Shown: positions 1 to 12,093 of the stretch, piece after piece
How positions within the stretch are numbered: the stretch's first letter is position 1
Layout: each line of letters begins with the position of its first letter
Source of the DNA: Streptomyces sp. P9-A2
GTDB lineage: Bacteria > Actinomycetota > Actinomycetes > Streptomycetales > Streptomycetaceae
Direction: 5' to 3'
NCBI RefSeq assembly: GCF_036634175.1
Contig: NZ_JAZIFX010000001.1
Span: 744,001 to 808,000, forward strand
Length of the DNA stretch: 64,000 nt
Made by a program: the position numbers and the translations under genes
Notes under the pieces: model-generated
Told to the model about the DNA's origin: nothing
Databases searched by the model: none
The model's input: the letters and a program-made list of their open reading frames with translations, nothing else

Positions 1-1016
1 TCGAGGCCTATGAGCACATGAGCAGCAAGGTCGCGTCCATTCCCGGGCACATCCAGGACCAGCTCTGCCAGTCGATCGAGAACCCCTCGCAGTGGCTCAT
101 CACCAGCGAGTGGGAGAGCGCGCTTCCCTTCCTCGCCTGGGTGAACAGCGAGGAGCACATCGAGATCGTCCGCCCGATGCACAGCTGTGTCCGCGACACC
201 CGATCCATGCGCTACAGCGTCCTGCGCGAGACGGAGCCGCGTCCCGGGGCGAAGAAGCGGTCCGGTCTGCAGGCACAGGTCCGCGTGGGCGACGGGGTGG
301 CCCGCCACGCGCTCACTTTCACCGTCAAGCCGGGCAGCGAGTCCAAGGTCGCGGAGCACCTGGCCGGGTACACGTCTCCCAAGGCCCAGCTGGAAGCGGA
401 CACGAGGCTGCGCCGCACCTCCGTGTTCATGCACGGCAACCGCGTGGTGCGGTGCATGGAGGTCGAGGGCGACCTGGCCGCGGCACTGCGCCACGTGGCC
501 GGCCAGCCCGAGATCCGGGCTATCGAAACGGCCATAGACCCCCACCTGGAGCAGGAGCGGGATCTGTCCGACCCCGGCTCGGCGCGGGTGTTCTTCACCC
601 GGGCCGCGCTCCCCTCCGTGCACCACGTCCGCGCGGACGGCCCCGAGCCCGCCGGTCTGCGGCGGCACGCGCTGTACTACCCGGCCGTCGAGGGACAGGG
701 CATGGAGCTGGCCCGGTTCCTCTCCCATCAGGACGAGGCCGCGGTCGGCGACCCGGACAGCCGCATCTTCATGAGCACCGTCTTCCAGCGCGACGACATC
801 GTGGTCCGCATGGTCGACGTCACCGGCGCCTTCGACGTCGACCCCGAATGGGCCCTGGGCGTCAAGGGCCCGGGGAAGGCGGCGGAGCTGGAGCGGCTCC
901 TGGACGGCGCGGCGGTCGGCGTCGACGCCCCTCTGAACTCGGAGCGCAACCTGAACCGGCTGCTGTCGCACGCCGACATGCTGCTCGTCACCGATCGCAG
1001 CGCGGTGGATTCCTGA
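1..1016 (+). CDS. SchA/CurD-like protein, WhiE ORFI type (5' end outside window)
   Basis: The reading frame is open from base 3, so the gene begins before the window. The visible N-terminal part looks like an antibiotic-biosynthesis-monooxygenase (ABM) fold ending near EEHIEIVRPMH. A SchA/CurD-type region follows (ALTFTVKPGSE near base 310, then a second similar half). Proteins of this kind are encoded first in spore-pigment PKS loci such as whiE, sch and cur. Their exact reaction is not settled; a role in shaping or oxidising the polyketide is inferred. It lies 69 bases before the cupin gene in the same direction, in the gene order known for whiE (ORFI, II, KS-alpha, KS-beta, ACP, cyclases). 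An ATG at 18 is internal. Confidence 0.8.
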   Translation, partial: EAYEHMSSKVASIPGHIQDQLCQSIENPSQWLITSEWESALPFLAWVNSEEHIEIVRPMHSCVRDTRSMRYSVLRETEPRPGAKKRSGLQAQVRVGDGVARHALTFTVKPGSESKVAEHLAGYTSPKAQLEADTRLRRTSVFMHGNRVVRCMEVEGDLAAALRHVAGQPEIRAIETAIDPHLEQERDLSDPGSARVFFTRAALPSVHHVRADGPEPAGLRRHALYYPAVEGQGMELARFLSHQDEAAVGDPDSRIFMSTVFQRDDIVVRMVDVTGAFDVDPEWALGVKGPGKAAELERLLDGAAVGVDAPLNSERNLNRLLSHADMLLVTDRSAVDS

Positions 1017-1085
1017 CGGCAAACCGTGATGACGACCGCGGCCGCCCCGCCCGGACGTCTCCCGCCCCACCCGGAGGTACCAACC

Positions 1086-1568
1086 ATGTCCCAACAGCAT
1101 CCACGCATCGTGGACCTGAGCGAGACGGAACCCAACAGAAGGCGCGGAGGCGATCTCAGGACCCTCCTCACCCCGGCCACGGTGGGTTCCACCAGCGGCT
1201 TCATGGGTCTGGCCGTCATACAGCCCGGTGAGCGCATCGGCGAGCACTACCACCCGTACTCCGAGGAGTTCGTGTACGTCGTCAGCGGCGCGCTCGAAGT
1301 CGACCTGGACGGGGAGCCGTTCGCGCTGCGGGCCGAGCAGGGTCTGATGATCCCGATCGACATGCGGCACCGCTTCCGCAACGTCTCCGACGCCGAGGCC
1401 CGCATGGTCTTCCACCTGGGCCCGCTGGCCCCCCATCCGAGCCTCGGTCACGTCGACACCGAGGAGAACGCCGGCTCCGAGGCCGGCCCTCAGCTGACCG
1501 TGGGCGGGCCGGTCGCGTCCGGGACCGGGCAGGGCCGGCCGGCCGGACGCAGCGAGGCCATAAAGTGA
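1086..1568 (+). CDS. Cupin-domain polyketide biosynthesis protein, WhiE ORFII type
   Basis: A 160-aa single-cupin protein. The conserved metal-binding motif is visible as [17 protein letters not shown] and the second cupin motif around [10 protein letters not shown]. The start at 1086 is chosen because a GGAGGT ribosome site sits 8 bases upstream; the longer frame from 1026 lacks one. Its stop overlaps the GTG start of the KS-alpha gene (GTGA at 1565-1568), so the two are translationally coupled. In whiE-type operons this cupin precedes the minimal PKS. It is thought to assist pigment folding or oxidation, but the reaction is unproven. The C-terminal 40 residues are Gly/Pro-rich and probably disordered. 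Confidence 0.85.
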   Translation: MSQQHPRIVDLSETEPNRRRGGDLRTLLTPATVGSTSGFMGLAVIQPGERIGEHYHPYSEEFVYVVSGALEVDLDGEPFALRAEQGLMIPIDMRHRFRNVSDAEARMVFHLGPLAPHPSLGHVDTEENAGSEAGPQLTVGGPVASGTGQGRPAGRSEAIK

Positions 1569-2829
1569 CCCGGCGGGTAGCCGTCACCGGTATCGGGGTG
1601 GTCGCTCCGGGCGGCACCGGGGCGACGGCGTTCTGGGACCTTCTGTCGGCCGGCCGCACCGCGACCCGCGGCATCACCCTGTTCGACCCGAGCGGGCTGC
1701 GCTCGCGGATAGCGGCCGAGTGCGACTTCGACCCGTTCGATCACGGTCTCGACCCGGACCTGTGCCAGCACGCCGACCGGTACATCCAGTTCGCCGCGGT
1801 CGCCGCCGACGAGGCGGTCCACGACTCCGGGCTCGACCCGGGGGGCGAGGACGGCTGGCGCACCGCGGTGTCGCTGGGCAGCGCGGTCGGCGGCACCACC
1901 CGGCTGGAGCACGACTACGTCCGGGTCAGCGAGCACGGCTCGCGCTGGGACGTGGACCACCGGGCCGCCGACCCGAAACTGCACCTGGCGTTCCAGCCGA
2001 GCACGCTCGCCGCGGTCGTCGCCGAGCGGTTCGGCGCGCGGGGCCCGGTGCAGACCGTCTCCACCGGCTGCACCTCGGGGCTCGACGCGGTCGGGTACGG
2101 CTTCCACACCATCGCCGAGGGCCGGGCCGACGTCTGCATCGCCGGGGCGTCCGACTCGCCGATCTCGCCGATCACGATGGCGTGCTTCGACGCCATCAAG
2201 GCGACGTCGCCGAACAACGACGACCCGGAGCACGCCTCCCGTCCCTTCGACGCCCACCGCGACGGGTTCGTGATGGGCGAGGGCGCGGCGGTGCTGGTCC
2301 TCGAGGAGTACGAGCACGCACGGGCCCGCGGGGCACGGATCCACTGCGAGATCGGCGGGTACGCCACCTTCGGCAACGCCTACCACATGACCGGTCTGAC
2401 CACCGAGGGCCTGGAGATGGCGCGGGCCATCGACAGCACGCTCGACCAGGCCCGTCTCGACCCCACACTGATCGACTACGTCAACGCCCACGGTTCCGGC
2501 ACCCGGCAGAACGACCGGCACGAGACGGCCGCGGTGAAGCGGTCGCTCGGCGCCCACGCGTACGACACGCCCATGAGCTCCATCAAGTCGATGGTGGGGC
2601 ACTCGCTGGGCGCGATCGGCGCGATCGAGGTGGTGGCCTGCGTGCTCGCCCTGAAGCACCAGGCCGTACCGCCGACGGCGAACTACGAGACCCCCGACCC
2701 CGAGTGCGACCTGGACTATGTGCCGCGCACCGCCCGCCCCCGGAAGCTGAGGAACGTGCTCTCCGTCGGCAGCGGGTTCGGCGGCTTCCAGTCCGCGGTG
2801 CTGCTGACCGGGCCGGGCGGGAGGACACC

Positions 2830-2833
<4 letters not shown>
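1565..2833 (+). CDS. Type II PKS ketosynthase alpha (WhiE ORFIII type)
   Basis: A 422-aa beta-ketoacyl synthase that, with KS-beta and the ACP, builds the poly-beta-keto chain from malonyl units. The nucleophile is Cys169 in TGCTSG. The two catalytic histidines are visible in NAHGSGT and in [10 protein letters not shown]. Length is normal for the family. The GTG start overlaps the cupin stop and the TGA stop overlaps the ATG of KS-beta (ATGA at 2830-2833), the usual coupling of these two subunits. The neighbours (SchA/CurD, cupin, SRPBCC, TcmI cyclase) place it in the spore-pigment clade rather than in an antibiotic PKS. Confidence 0.96.
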
Positions 2834-4850
<2,017 letters not shown>

Positions 4851-4878
4851 CCGCCGACCGATCCGGAAAGGACCGTCG

Positions 4879-5214
4879 ATGCACCACGCACTCATCGTGG
4901 CCCGTATGGCGCCCGGTTCGGCGCCGCAGATCTCCGATGTGTTCGCCGCCTCCGACCGGGGTGAACTCCCCCACCTGATCGGGGTGAACAGGCGTCGGCT
5001 CTTCCAGTTCGGCGACGACCTGTACATGCACCTCATCGAATCCGAGCGGGACCCGGCGCCCGCCATCGCGAAGGTGGCCGGGCACCCCGAGTTCCGCGGC
5101 ATCAGCGAACAGCTCGAGGCGTACGTCAGTCCGTACGACCCTCACACCTGGCGTGGTCCCAAGGACGCCATGGCGCAGTGCTTCTATCACTGGGAGCGCG
5201 GCGCCGGCTCCTGA
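4879..5214 (+). CDS. TcmI-family polyketide cyclase (WhiE ORFVII type)
   Basis: A 111-aa protein beginning MHHALIVARMAPGSA, with the family pattern LIGVNRRRLFQFGDDLYMHL and a C-terminal YVSPYDPHTWRGPKDAMA. These small ferredoxin-like-fold enzymes catalyse late ring closure of aromatic polyketides. It is the last gene of the pigment operon, with a ribosome site GGAAAGGA just before the ATG and a strong hairpin 18 bases after the stop. Confidence 0.93.
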   Translation: MHHALIVARMAPGSAPQISDVFAASDRGELPHLIGVNRRRLFQFGDDLYMHLIESERDPAPAIAKVAGHPEFRGISEQLEAYVSPYDPHTWRGPKDAMAQCFYHWERGAGS

Positions 5215-5232
5215 GCGGACAGCCCGGAAGAA

Positions 5233-5281
5233 CCCCGAGGCCGCCGGTCCCGTGTACGTCACGGAGCCGGCGGCCTCGGGG
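5233..5281 (+). terminator. Hairpin terminator of the pigment operon
   Basis: A perfect 15-bp inverted repeat, CCCCGAGGCCGCCGG at 5233-5247 and its complement at 5267-5281, with a 19-base loop. It lies just after the TcmI cyclase stop. There is no T-run, as is common in Streptomyces. It may work for both strands, since the O-methyltransferase pseudogene ends toward it from the other side. Confidence 0.85.
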
Positions 5282-5328
5282 TCGGCCCGCACGGAACGCG
5301 TCGGCCGGACGGTGCGGGCCGGTGCGGA

Positions 5329-6244
5329 TCAGCCGGGGACGGTGCACTCGAAGGCGTGCAGGCAGGCGTTGACCGGCCGGACCTCGCCGATGACCAGGCC
5401 CGCGTCGGCCGGCAGATCGGTCACGCTCTTCCGGGTGTGTGCGGCGCCGCCGACGTTGAGGAGCAGCAGGTCCATGGCCGTGGTGAACCGCATCGACGGG
5501 GTGTCGTCGACAGGTTCTCGATGACGACGACGCGTGCTCCGGGCCGCGCGACCGCGCGGATGTCGGCCAGGACCCGGCGGGTACTGTCGTCGTCCCACTC
5601 CAGGACGTTCTTGATGAGGTAGAGGCCCGCCCGTGCGGGGATGTCCCGGCGGCAGTTCCCGGCGAGGAGCCGGGCTCGGCCGGCCGGCGCGCCGCCCTCC
5701 CACCGCCGGGGGTCTGCGTTCTCCCCCACCCTTGGTAGGTCGAGCAGGGTGCCGTGGAGGTCCGGGTGCTTCTCCAGCAGCCCGGCCAGGACGTGGCCCT
5801 GGCCACCCACGATGTCCACGACGGAGGAGACGTCGTCCAGGTCGAGCAGTGCGGCGACGTCCCGTGCGGACTGCTCACTGGACGTTGTCATGGCCCGGAC
5901 GTTGCCGCCCGAGCGGACCGTCTCGTCGAGCGGCGGCCAGACGTTCCAGGTCCACGGTTCGGTGCACCACAGGGCGATGTACCGCAGGCTGTGCGGTTCG
6001 TCCTCGCCCAGCAGCCGGGACATCCCGGTGTGCGCGAACGTCCTGCCGGGGTGCTCGATGAAGACTCCCTGGCACGACAACGCGCGCAGCAGCCGCCGCG
6101 GGGTGTGCGGCGGCTCTTCACCGCTTCGGCGAGGTCGTCCACGGTCATGGAGGTGTCGTCGAGTGCGTCCGCCACGCCCAGGCGTACGGCGGCACGCGCG
6201 GCGGCGGCGCAGGCCGCCCCGGAAACGATCTCCCGCAGCCGCAT
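5329..6244 (-). pseudogene. Frameshifted O-methyltransferase
   Basis: The three frames of the minus strand together spell a class I SAM-dependent O-methyltransferase of the tetracenomycin/plant-COMT type. The N-terminal dimerisation part (MRLREIVSGAACAAAARAAV) starts at 6244. A shift near 6110 leads to LLRALSCQGVF. The SAM motif VVDIVGGQGHVLAGLL and EWDDD follow in that frame. A second shift near 5510 gives the C-terminus (FTTAMDLLLLNVGG) ending at 5329. Two frameshifts make a functional product unlikely. A PRR-rich stretch between LLDLPRV and RARLLAGN may be an extra insertion. It could once have methylated an aromatic polyketide. Sequencing error is less likely, because the 29-kb NRPS gene in the same window is intact. 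Confidence 0.85.
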
Positions 6245-6343
6245 GGATGGTGGGGGAACCTGGTCGACGGTCGTCGTCCGTCGTTTCGCTTCTTCTGTTG
6301 TGCTGCCGGGGAAAGGGTGGGGCAGTGTGGCACGGCGGGGTGT

Positions 6344-7405
6344 TCAGCACAGGCCGGCGGGCTCGGAGAGCGTGCAGGTGTTGCCGCCGAACGTGTTGGT
6401 CGTGGCGGTGTCCCGGTTGGCCAGGTCGGCCGGGCTGTTGCCGGTGACCAGGTTGTCGCGGACGGTGTTGCGCTCGTTCGCGGAGCCCTCGAAGCTCTTG
6501 AACAGCACGATGCCGCCGGACAGCGGGGAGGTGCCCTTGTGGTTCTCGATCCGGTTCCCGGCCACGAGGGTGTCCTCGGCTCCGGTGAGGACGATGCCCG
6601 CGCCCTGCAGGAAGGGCAGCCGCGGTGTGGCGGCGCAGTGCTTGTTGTTGGCGCGGAGGTGATTGCGGGTCACCCGCAGGTGGCCCGCGACGGGCTTGGA
6701 CTCGTCGCCCACCACGAACACGGCGGCACAGTTGCCGGTGGCCTCGTTGCGGTCGAGGGTCAGGTTCCGCAGCCGTCGCACGATGACACCGACGCGGTTG
6801 CCGAGCATGCGGTTGTGGCGGATCACCGTCCTGTGGGCGTCCCGGGCGCCTTCCTCGGTGTCGGTGGTGTCGGCCAGGAACAGTCCGGCGTCGCCGTTCT
6901 CCCTGGCCACGTTGTGGCTGAGCACGCTGCGCACCGAACGCTCCTCGGCGATGCCCCACTTGCCGTTCTTCTCGGCGGTCACGCCCCGCACCCGCAGCCG
7001 GTCGGTGCCGGTGGCCCACAGCCCGCTCCCGGTGAAGCCCCGCAGCGTCAACGAGCGTACGGTGACGTCCTTGAGGGGTGCCTCGTCCGTGCCGGTCACG
7101 CAGATGCCGTGCCCCGCCCCGGCGCAGGCGCCCCGGCCGGCGTCCGTGCCGGGCACCAGGACGGTGCGGTGGGCACCGGAGCCGCGCAGGGTGACGTCCG
7201 GTGTGGTGATGTCGACGCTCTCCCTGTAGGTGCCGGGCGAGAGGACGACGGTGTCCCCCGGCTTCGCGGCGTCCACGGCCTTCTGGATCGACGCGCCGGG
7301 CCGCACCCGGTGCACGGTGGGCTGGGCGGTCGACGGCGTGGCTGCCATGCCCGACGCCAGGACGACCACGCTGCAGGTGAGGTACGTGAGGTGTCGTTTG
7401 GTCAT
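6344..7405 (-). CDS. Secreted right-handed parallel beta-helix protein
   Basis: A 353-aa protein with a Sec-type signal peptide (MTKRH then a hydrophobic stretch, cleavage likely after about residue 27). The body is made of beta-helix coils with recurring N-rich turns (HNVARENGDAGL, RHNRMLGNRVGV, RNEATGN, RNHLRANN, GNRIENHKG, DNLVTGN), matching the NosD/pectate-lyase-like fold. An opening GASIQKAVDAAKPGDTV is typical of such proteins. It probably binds or cleaves an extracellular polysaccharide; no catalytic residue set can be assigned. It stands alone on the minus strand, about 140 bases downstream of the VWA gene. Confidence 0.85.
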   Translation of the reverse strand: MTKRHLTYLTCSVVVLASGMAATPSTAQPTVHRVRPGASIQKAVDAAKPGDTVVLSPGTYRESVDITTPDVTLRGSGAHRTVLVPGTDAGRGACAGAGHGICVTGTDEAPLKDVTVRSLTLRGFTGSGLWATGTDRLRVRGVTAEKNGKWGIAEERSVRSVLSHNVARENGDAGLFLADTTDTEEGARDAHRTVIRHNRMLGNRVGVIVRRLRNLTLDRNEATGNCAAVFVVGDESKPVAGHLRVTRNHLRANNKHCAATPRLPFLQGAGIVLTGAEDTLVAGNRIENHKGTSPLSGGIVLFKSFEGSANERNTVRDNLVTGNSPADLANRDTATTNTFGGNTCTLSEPAGLC

Positions 7406-7546
7406 GTGCCGAAGCTAGAAGGGAGTGTGACGCCCCGCCACCGCTGATCCCCCAGGTGAGCAGCGGCAACTCGCCGCCCGGCGGCGGGCCTCGCGGGAAC
7501 CTCCGGGCAACGTCGCGGGCGGCCTCTGCCGGGCGGTGGGCACCGG

Positions 7547-9085
7547 TCATCTCCGCTGCGCGGACAGCGTCGTGTAGTGGAACTCGATGCCGCACAGCAG
7601 CACGGTCTGGCCGGGCGAGCAGACGATCTCACGTTCCGGCCGGTCGGCGGTGCGGCAGCGCAGCCGGATGGGAGGCTGCTCGCGGAGCGGGCCGGGGACA
7701 CTGCGGATCCTGACCGAGCCGTCGCCCTCGAGGAGCGGGGAGAGGTCCACGGTGACCTCGCCGCGTCCTTGCAGAGAGATCCGCACGGGCTCCCTGGTGT
7801 CGACTCCTTCGGCGGACAGCGTGCCCCGGACCGGGCGGTAGCGGCGCAGCAGCGCAATGCCCGCCGGGACGAGGACGAGCAGGAGGACGCCCAGCGCGGT
7901 GGCCCAGCGCACCGGGTCGACGGCGACCTGCGCCGTCCCCCGCACTGCCAGGGGCTCTCCGGCCGGGGCGGGGGCCAGCCGCGCCTGCCGGTCGACGAAC
8001 CGCTCCGAGGCCCGCGCCACCGGGGTACTCACCCTGCCGTCGAGGGACAACTGCCAGGTCTCGGTGCGGGGGCCGCTGCCCCACCCCTTGCGCCGCGCGG
8101 TGGTGGAGCTGAGCGTGACGTCGATGTCCCGGCTCTCCCCCGGCCGGAGGTCGACCGAGCGGGGCAGTCCGCCGGTCGGTTCGACGCCCTCGGGAAGTCC
8201 TTCGATCCGCAGGCCGGTGACGCGTACGGGCAGCGCGTCGGTGGTGGCCGTCAGCCGCAGACGGAGGTCCGACCCGGCCGGCACCGGCCCGTTCTCGGAC
8301 CCGTCCGGCCAGGAGACGGCCACGCCCTTGTCCTTGTCCCCGGTCACGGCCCGGGCGGCCTGGAGCAGACGGGTGTCGTCCTGAGCCGCCGTCATCGCCT
8401 CCCGGGTCCGGGATCCCGACGCGTCGAGCATGCGGTGGCTCGGGAACACCTTGGCCAGGACCTGTTCGACCTCGGCGCCGGGGGTCAGGGCGATGCCGTA
8501 GCCGGTCAGGGTGCGGTCGGCGGGCAGGCCCGAGGCCTGCTTGCGCAGGGCGGGCCAGCCGCTCGCGGTGAAGTCCCGGTACTTGACGTCGTCGGGCGCG
8601 TGCATCTGCGCGTCGGACAGCAGCAGCACGCCGCCGACGTCGGTGCCGGCCCGTTGCAGTCCGTCCAGTGCCTGCTCGAAGGCGCGCCCGAAGTTGGACG
8701 CGGAACCGTCGGGGGTGGCGGGCAGCGCCTCGTCGAGTTCCGCGAGCGCCTCGTCACGGGAGACCATGTCGCAGGTGCGCGCGCTCGTGCTGAAGGGGAT
8801 CAGACAGACCAGGTCTTCGGGGTGCAGGGACTCGAGGAACGCGGGAAGCACCGAACGGACCTTGTCGTACGATCCGTTGTTCGCCATGGACTGTGAGGTG
8901 TCGACGACGATCGCGTAGCCGGCTCCACGGGTGCCCACCACCGAGTCCAGGAACCGCTCCAGGTCGCCGGAGTCCGCGGCACGGGCGGGAGCGAAGGGGC
9001 TCAGCGCGGGCACCAGGGTGAGGAAGGCGGCGGTCAGCACCACGGCGAGTACGTGCCGGGCCGGCCGGGAACGGTTGTTGCTCAT
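7547..9085 (-). CDS. Membrane-anchored von Willebrand factor A domain protein
   Basis: A 512-aa protein with a signal peptide (residues 1-37), a VWA domain carrying the MIDAS motif DTSQS at 62-66 and a further LLLSDAQMH strand, then Ig-like beta regions, and a transmembrane helix near residues 395-415. A cytoplasmic tail of about 95 residues follows. The ATG at 9085 overlaps the stop of the GAP1-like gene (ATGA), so it is the last coupled gene of the GTPase system operon. A metal-dependent adhesion or sensing role outside the membrane is inferred from the domain; the partner is unknown. Confidence 0.85.
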   Translation of the reverse strand: MSNNRSRPARHVLAVVLTAAFLTLVPALSPFAPARAADSGDLERFLDSVVGTRGAGYAIVVDTSQSMANNGSYDKVRSVLPAFLESLHPEDLVCLIPFSTSARTCDMVSRDEALAELDEALPATPDGSASNFGRAFEQALDGLQRAGTDVGGVLLLSDAQMHAPDDVKYRDFTASGWPALRKQASGLPADRTLTGYGIALTPGAEVEQVLAKVFPSHRMLDASGSRTREAMTAAQDDTRLLQAARAVTGDKDKGVAVSWPDGSENGPVPAGSDLRLRLTATTDALPVRVTGLRIEGLPEGVEPTGGLPRSVDLRPGESRDIDVTLSSTTARRKGWGSGPRTETWQLSLDGRVSTPVARASERFVDRQARLAPAPAGEPLAVRGTAQVAVDPVRWATALGVLLLVLVPAGIALLRRYRPVRGTLSAEGVDTREPVRISLQGRGEVTVDLSPLLEGDGSVRIRSVPGPLREQPPIRLRCRTADRPEREIVCSPGQTVLLCGIEFHYTTLSAQRR

Positions 9086-12000
9086 CGGACGGTGCTCCCT
9101 CTGCTCCACTTCTTGGGCTTGCGCGGCGTTCCCGGGGCGAGGTTGACGTGGGCCCTCAGTCGTATCCACCACAGTTCCCGCACCCGCGCGCGGCGAGCGC
9201 GCAGATCCCGCTTCGCCTCCCGGAGTACGGGCCCCGCCCGCCATCCGCCGCCGCTGTGGCCGGAGGCCAGGCCGGCCATGATCAGGCGCCTGATTTCGTG
9301 GAGGATGTCCGCGGTGACATCGATGCCGCACCGGTGCTCGGTGAGCAGCGTGCGTTCCAGATGACCGAAGAGCGTGGCACGTTCCCCGTCCTGGGCCTTC
9401 TCCCACCAGCGGCCGGCCGCTTCGAGGGCCTCGTGGCTCTCGGCGGATTCCAGCTCGAGGGTGAAGGGCGCCCACATCGCCGCGAGGTCCCGGGAGGAGC
9501 CGATGTGTGCTGCGGCCCGGACGAACTCCTGCAGAGGCAGAGGGCCGGGCCCCTCGCTCCTCCGGCCGGCGCCGCCGCCGAGGACGGGTGGACGTCCGGG
9601 GCCCGCGTGAGGACCGGGGCCCGCGTGAGGACCGGAGCCCGTTCCGGTCGCGAGGCCTGTGCCGGGGTGCCGTTCCAGGCCGGCCTTCTGCACTGCCTGG
9701 CTCTCCTGCGCCTGACGGGCGGCACGCCGTCGGGCGTTGTAGACGGCTTCGCGCTCGGAGAGCCGCTGGGCATGGACGGCACGCTCCCGCTCCCAGGCCT
9801 CCTGCCGTCGTCGCCATTCCTCTTCCCGGGCGGCGACGCGCCGGCGCAGGTCCGCGGCGGCCACCTCGTGCGGCACCCGGAGGAGGGCCGTCAGGACGAT
9901 GCCTCCCTCCCGGCCCCGGAATTCGTCGAGCACCAGTGCGGCGAGCTCGTCCACGAGCAGGTGCAGGAAAGGCTCCAGGTTCCTGTCCCGGAAGATCCGG
10001 TGCAGGCTCCGGGCGTAGGCGACGCACTCCGTCTCGCGCCACGGGGGCCCGACGGGAGGGAGACCCACCAGGCAGCTCAGGACGTCGGCCGGCGCCCTGC
10101 AGTGCTGCCACACGTCCGGGTCCGCGGTGAGCAGGTCCCTCAACGTACGCGCGTCCGGAGGGCCGAACGGGGCCGCCGGGTCCGCGTGGTCGGCGGAGAC
10201 GGCCTGGCGCGGGGAGACCGGCGGACGCTCCGGAGTCCGCGGGTTCTCCGGGGTGCCCGGTGCCCCGGCCGAGGGCGGTTTCCGCGATCCGCCCCGGTTC
10301 CGTCCCGGGAGGGGAGACCTGAAGACGGCTCCGTCCTCGCCCGTTCGTCCGCCGTCCCCGGGCTCGAGCTCGGGCTCGGGTCCGGCGGCGACGGCACACA
10401 GCTGCGGCCACAGCCACCCGACGGCCTCCGCCGTCCAGTCGGGCCGCCGTGCGCGGACGGTGGCGGTGAGTACATGGACAGCGTCCTCGGCGGTGGGACG
10501 CGGCTCGGCCCGAGAGACCTGTCCCGCCTCGCGCCCCGACAGCACGGCCCAGGCCCGCAGCCAGGCGGGGGCCTGGTGCGCGGCCGGTGCGAGCGGGGTC
10601 AGCCAGTCCACGAGCCGCGCGGGGTCGGCCGATTCCCGCGCGAGCACTTCCAGGGTGAGCCGGCGCGCCCCCCACAGCGCGCGCACGGCGTCGGCCTGTC
10701 CGTCGGCCCGTCCGTCCGCCATCCTGTCCGGGCCCAGCAGGCACAGACAGTCGACCGCGTACCTCAGGCGCCGGCCGTCGGCCGGCTGTTCGGGGCCGGG
10801 CAGCAGCCGCAGTACCTCGGCCTCCTTCCGGCACTGTTCGACCAGCCTCCACAGTGCGTCCAGCCTGGCACGGCACGAGGCGCTGTCCGACGCGTGCGAG
10901 GCATCGCTCAGCACCACGTCGAGGAGAGCTTCCGCCATGAGCGCGGACACCCGCGGTCCGGTCCTCTCGTGCGTCCAGTGGCGGTGCAGCGCCTCGTGCA
11001 GCTCCCGGCCCCCGGGGTCGACCGCGTACGCGATCCCGCACTCGACGAGCCGCAGGAAGCCGTCGGAGTCCGTGTCCTCGCCGTCCGTCAGGCTGTTCAG
11101 CCCCTCGGCCACGACCCGGACGGACTGCTTCCCGGCCTCGACGGCCCTCACCGCCGCGTGGAACGGGTCCAGCCGGCCGAGGGCTCCGAGCAGCGCCCCG
11201 TGGTCGACCGGCGCGACGGGCGCGTCGAGTCCGCGCAGCCCGGTGGCGACCGCGTCGAGTCCCCTGGCCCCGATCAGCCGGGCGAGCTGACGCCGGTAGT
11301 CCTCCGGAGGACCGGCCGGAACCTGCGGGAGGGCGCCGAGGCGGACGCATCGGGCGGACGGCGTGTGCTCGGGTCCGAAAGCCAGCTGGGTGGGCGGTCT
11401 GTCACCCCCGTCGACGCAGCTGCCCACGCGCAGCCCGCTGCGCACCCCGTACGGCAGGAGGCCCACGACTGCGTCGAACACGGCGAGCCGGGCCCGCGCG
11501 TCGAGCCGGCCTCCCCCGGTGACGACGACGGGGCTGCCGCACAGCAGCAGCGCGGCCACGGACACGGCCCAGTCCACGGCGGCCGCTCGCCGCTGCCCGG
11601 TCCCGGCGGCGGTGCCGGGCACGTGGCCGGCGATGGTGTCCAGGCCTTCCGCCAGTCCCTCACCGGCCGGTGGGGGCACCTCCAGTACGACGCTCCCGCC
11701 GTGCTCCGGGGGGAGCGGTACGGGGGCGACGGCGTCCCACAGGTTGGTGTATTCCACCCTCCGGCGCACCAGTTCGGCGGAGTCGATCAGCAGGTAGCGG
11801 GTCGGGGTGACGGCCCGGTTCGCACCGTCGCGCAAGGTGGAGGTCTCCATCACGGAGATGCCGGTCCACAGTTGGTCGGTGAAGGGCATACCCACTACGG
11901 AGATCCAGGGCAGCCGGTCCCGTACGGCCGCCGCGGAGGGCGGATTGCCCAGGCTCGCCGCGATGATGTACTCGGAGAACGTCGCGCGGCGGGGCGCGCC

Positions 12001-12093
12001 TCCGGTGCAGTGCATCACGTCGTACTCGGCCAGCGAGTCCGCTTTCTTGCCGTACCAGGCCCACAGTGCCTCCACGGTGAACGCGTCGTTCAC
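9082..12093 (-). CDS. GTPase-associated protein 1 (GAP1)-like conflict-system protein
   Basis: A 1003-aa cytoplasmic protein. The N-terminal 300 residues (opening DAFTVEALWAWYGKK, then SEYIIAASLGNP, and AALLLCGSPVVVTGGG further on) resemble the GAP1 N-terminal and middle domains that accompany GTPases in predicted NTP-dependent conflict systems. The rest is helical and ends in a very basic region (RARRARVRELWWIRLRAH) after a coiled-coil stretch (REEEWRRRQEAWERERAVH). A Gly/Pro linker has an 18-bp tandem repeat near 9597-9632. The GTG start overlaps the GTPase stop (GTGA at 12090-12093) and the stop overlaps the VWA start. The family assignment is from memory of the pattern, not from a search. 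Confidence 0.7.
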   Translation of the reverse strand: MNDAFTVEALWAWYGKKADSLAEYDVMHCTGGAPRRATFSEYIIAASLGNPPSAAAVRDRLPWISVVGMPFTDQLWTGISVMETSTLRDGANRAVTPTRYLLIDSAELVRRRVEYTNLWDAVAPVPLPPEHGGSVVLEVPPPAGEGLAEGLDTIAGHVPGTAAGTGQRRAAAVDWAVSVAALLLCGSPVVVTGGGRLDARARLAVFDAVVGLLPYGVRSGLRVGSCVDGGDRPPTQLAFGPEHTPSARCVRLGALPQVPAGPPEDYRRQLARLIGARGLDAVATGLRGLDAPVAPVDHGALLGALGRLDPFHAAVRAVEAGKQSVRVVAEGLNSLTDGEDTDSDGFLRLVECGIAYAVDPGGRELHEALHRHWTHERTGPRVSALMAEALLDVVLSDASHASDSASCRARLDALWRLVEQCRKEAEVLRLLPGPEQPADGRRLRYAVDCLCLLGPDRMADGRADGQADAVRALWGARRLTLEVLARESADPARLVDWLTPLAPAAHQAPAWLRAWAVLSGREAGQVSRAEPRPTAEDAVHVLTATVRARRPDWTAEAVGWLWPQLCAVAAGPEPELEPGDGGRTGEDGAVFRSPLPGRNRGGSRKPPSAGAPGTPENPRTPERPPVSPRQAVSADHADPAAPFGPPDARTLRDLLTADPDVWQHCRAPADVLSCLVGLPPVGPPWRETECVAYARSLHRIFRDRNLEPFLHLLVDELAALVLDEFRGREGGIVLTALLRVPHEVAAADLRRRVAAREEEWRRRQEAWERERAVHAQRLSEREAVYNARRRAARQAQESQAVQKAGLERHPGTGLATGTGSGPHAGPGPHAGPGRPPVLGGGAGRRSEGPGPLPLQEFVRAAAHIGSSRDLAAMWAPFTLELESAESHEALEAAGRWWEKAQDGERATLFGHLERTLLTEHRCGIDVTADILHEIRRLIMAGLASGHSGGGWRAGPVLREAKRDLRARRARVRELWWIRLRAHVNLAPGTPRKPKKWSRGSTVR

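Noticed and set aside
18..1016. ATG at base 18 as the start of the first gene
   Set aside because: The frame stays open to the window edge and the preceding codons continue the ABM-domain pattern, so the gene is truncated by the window.
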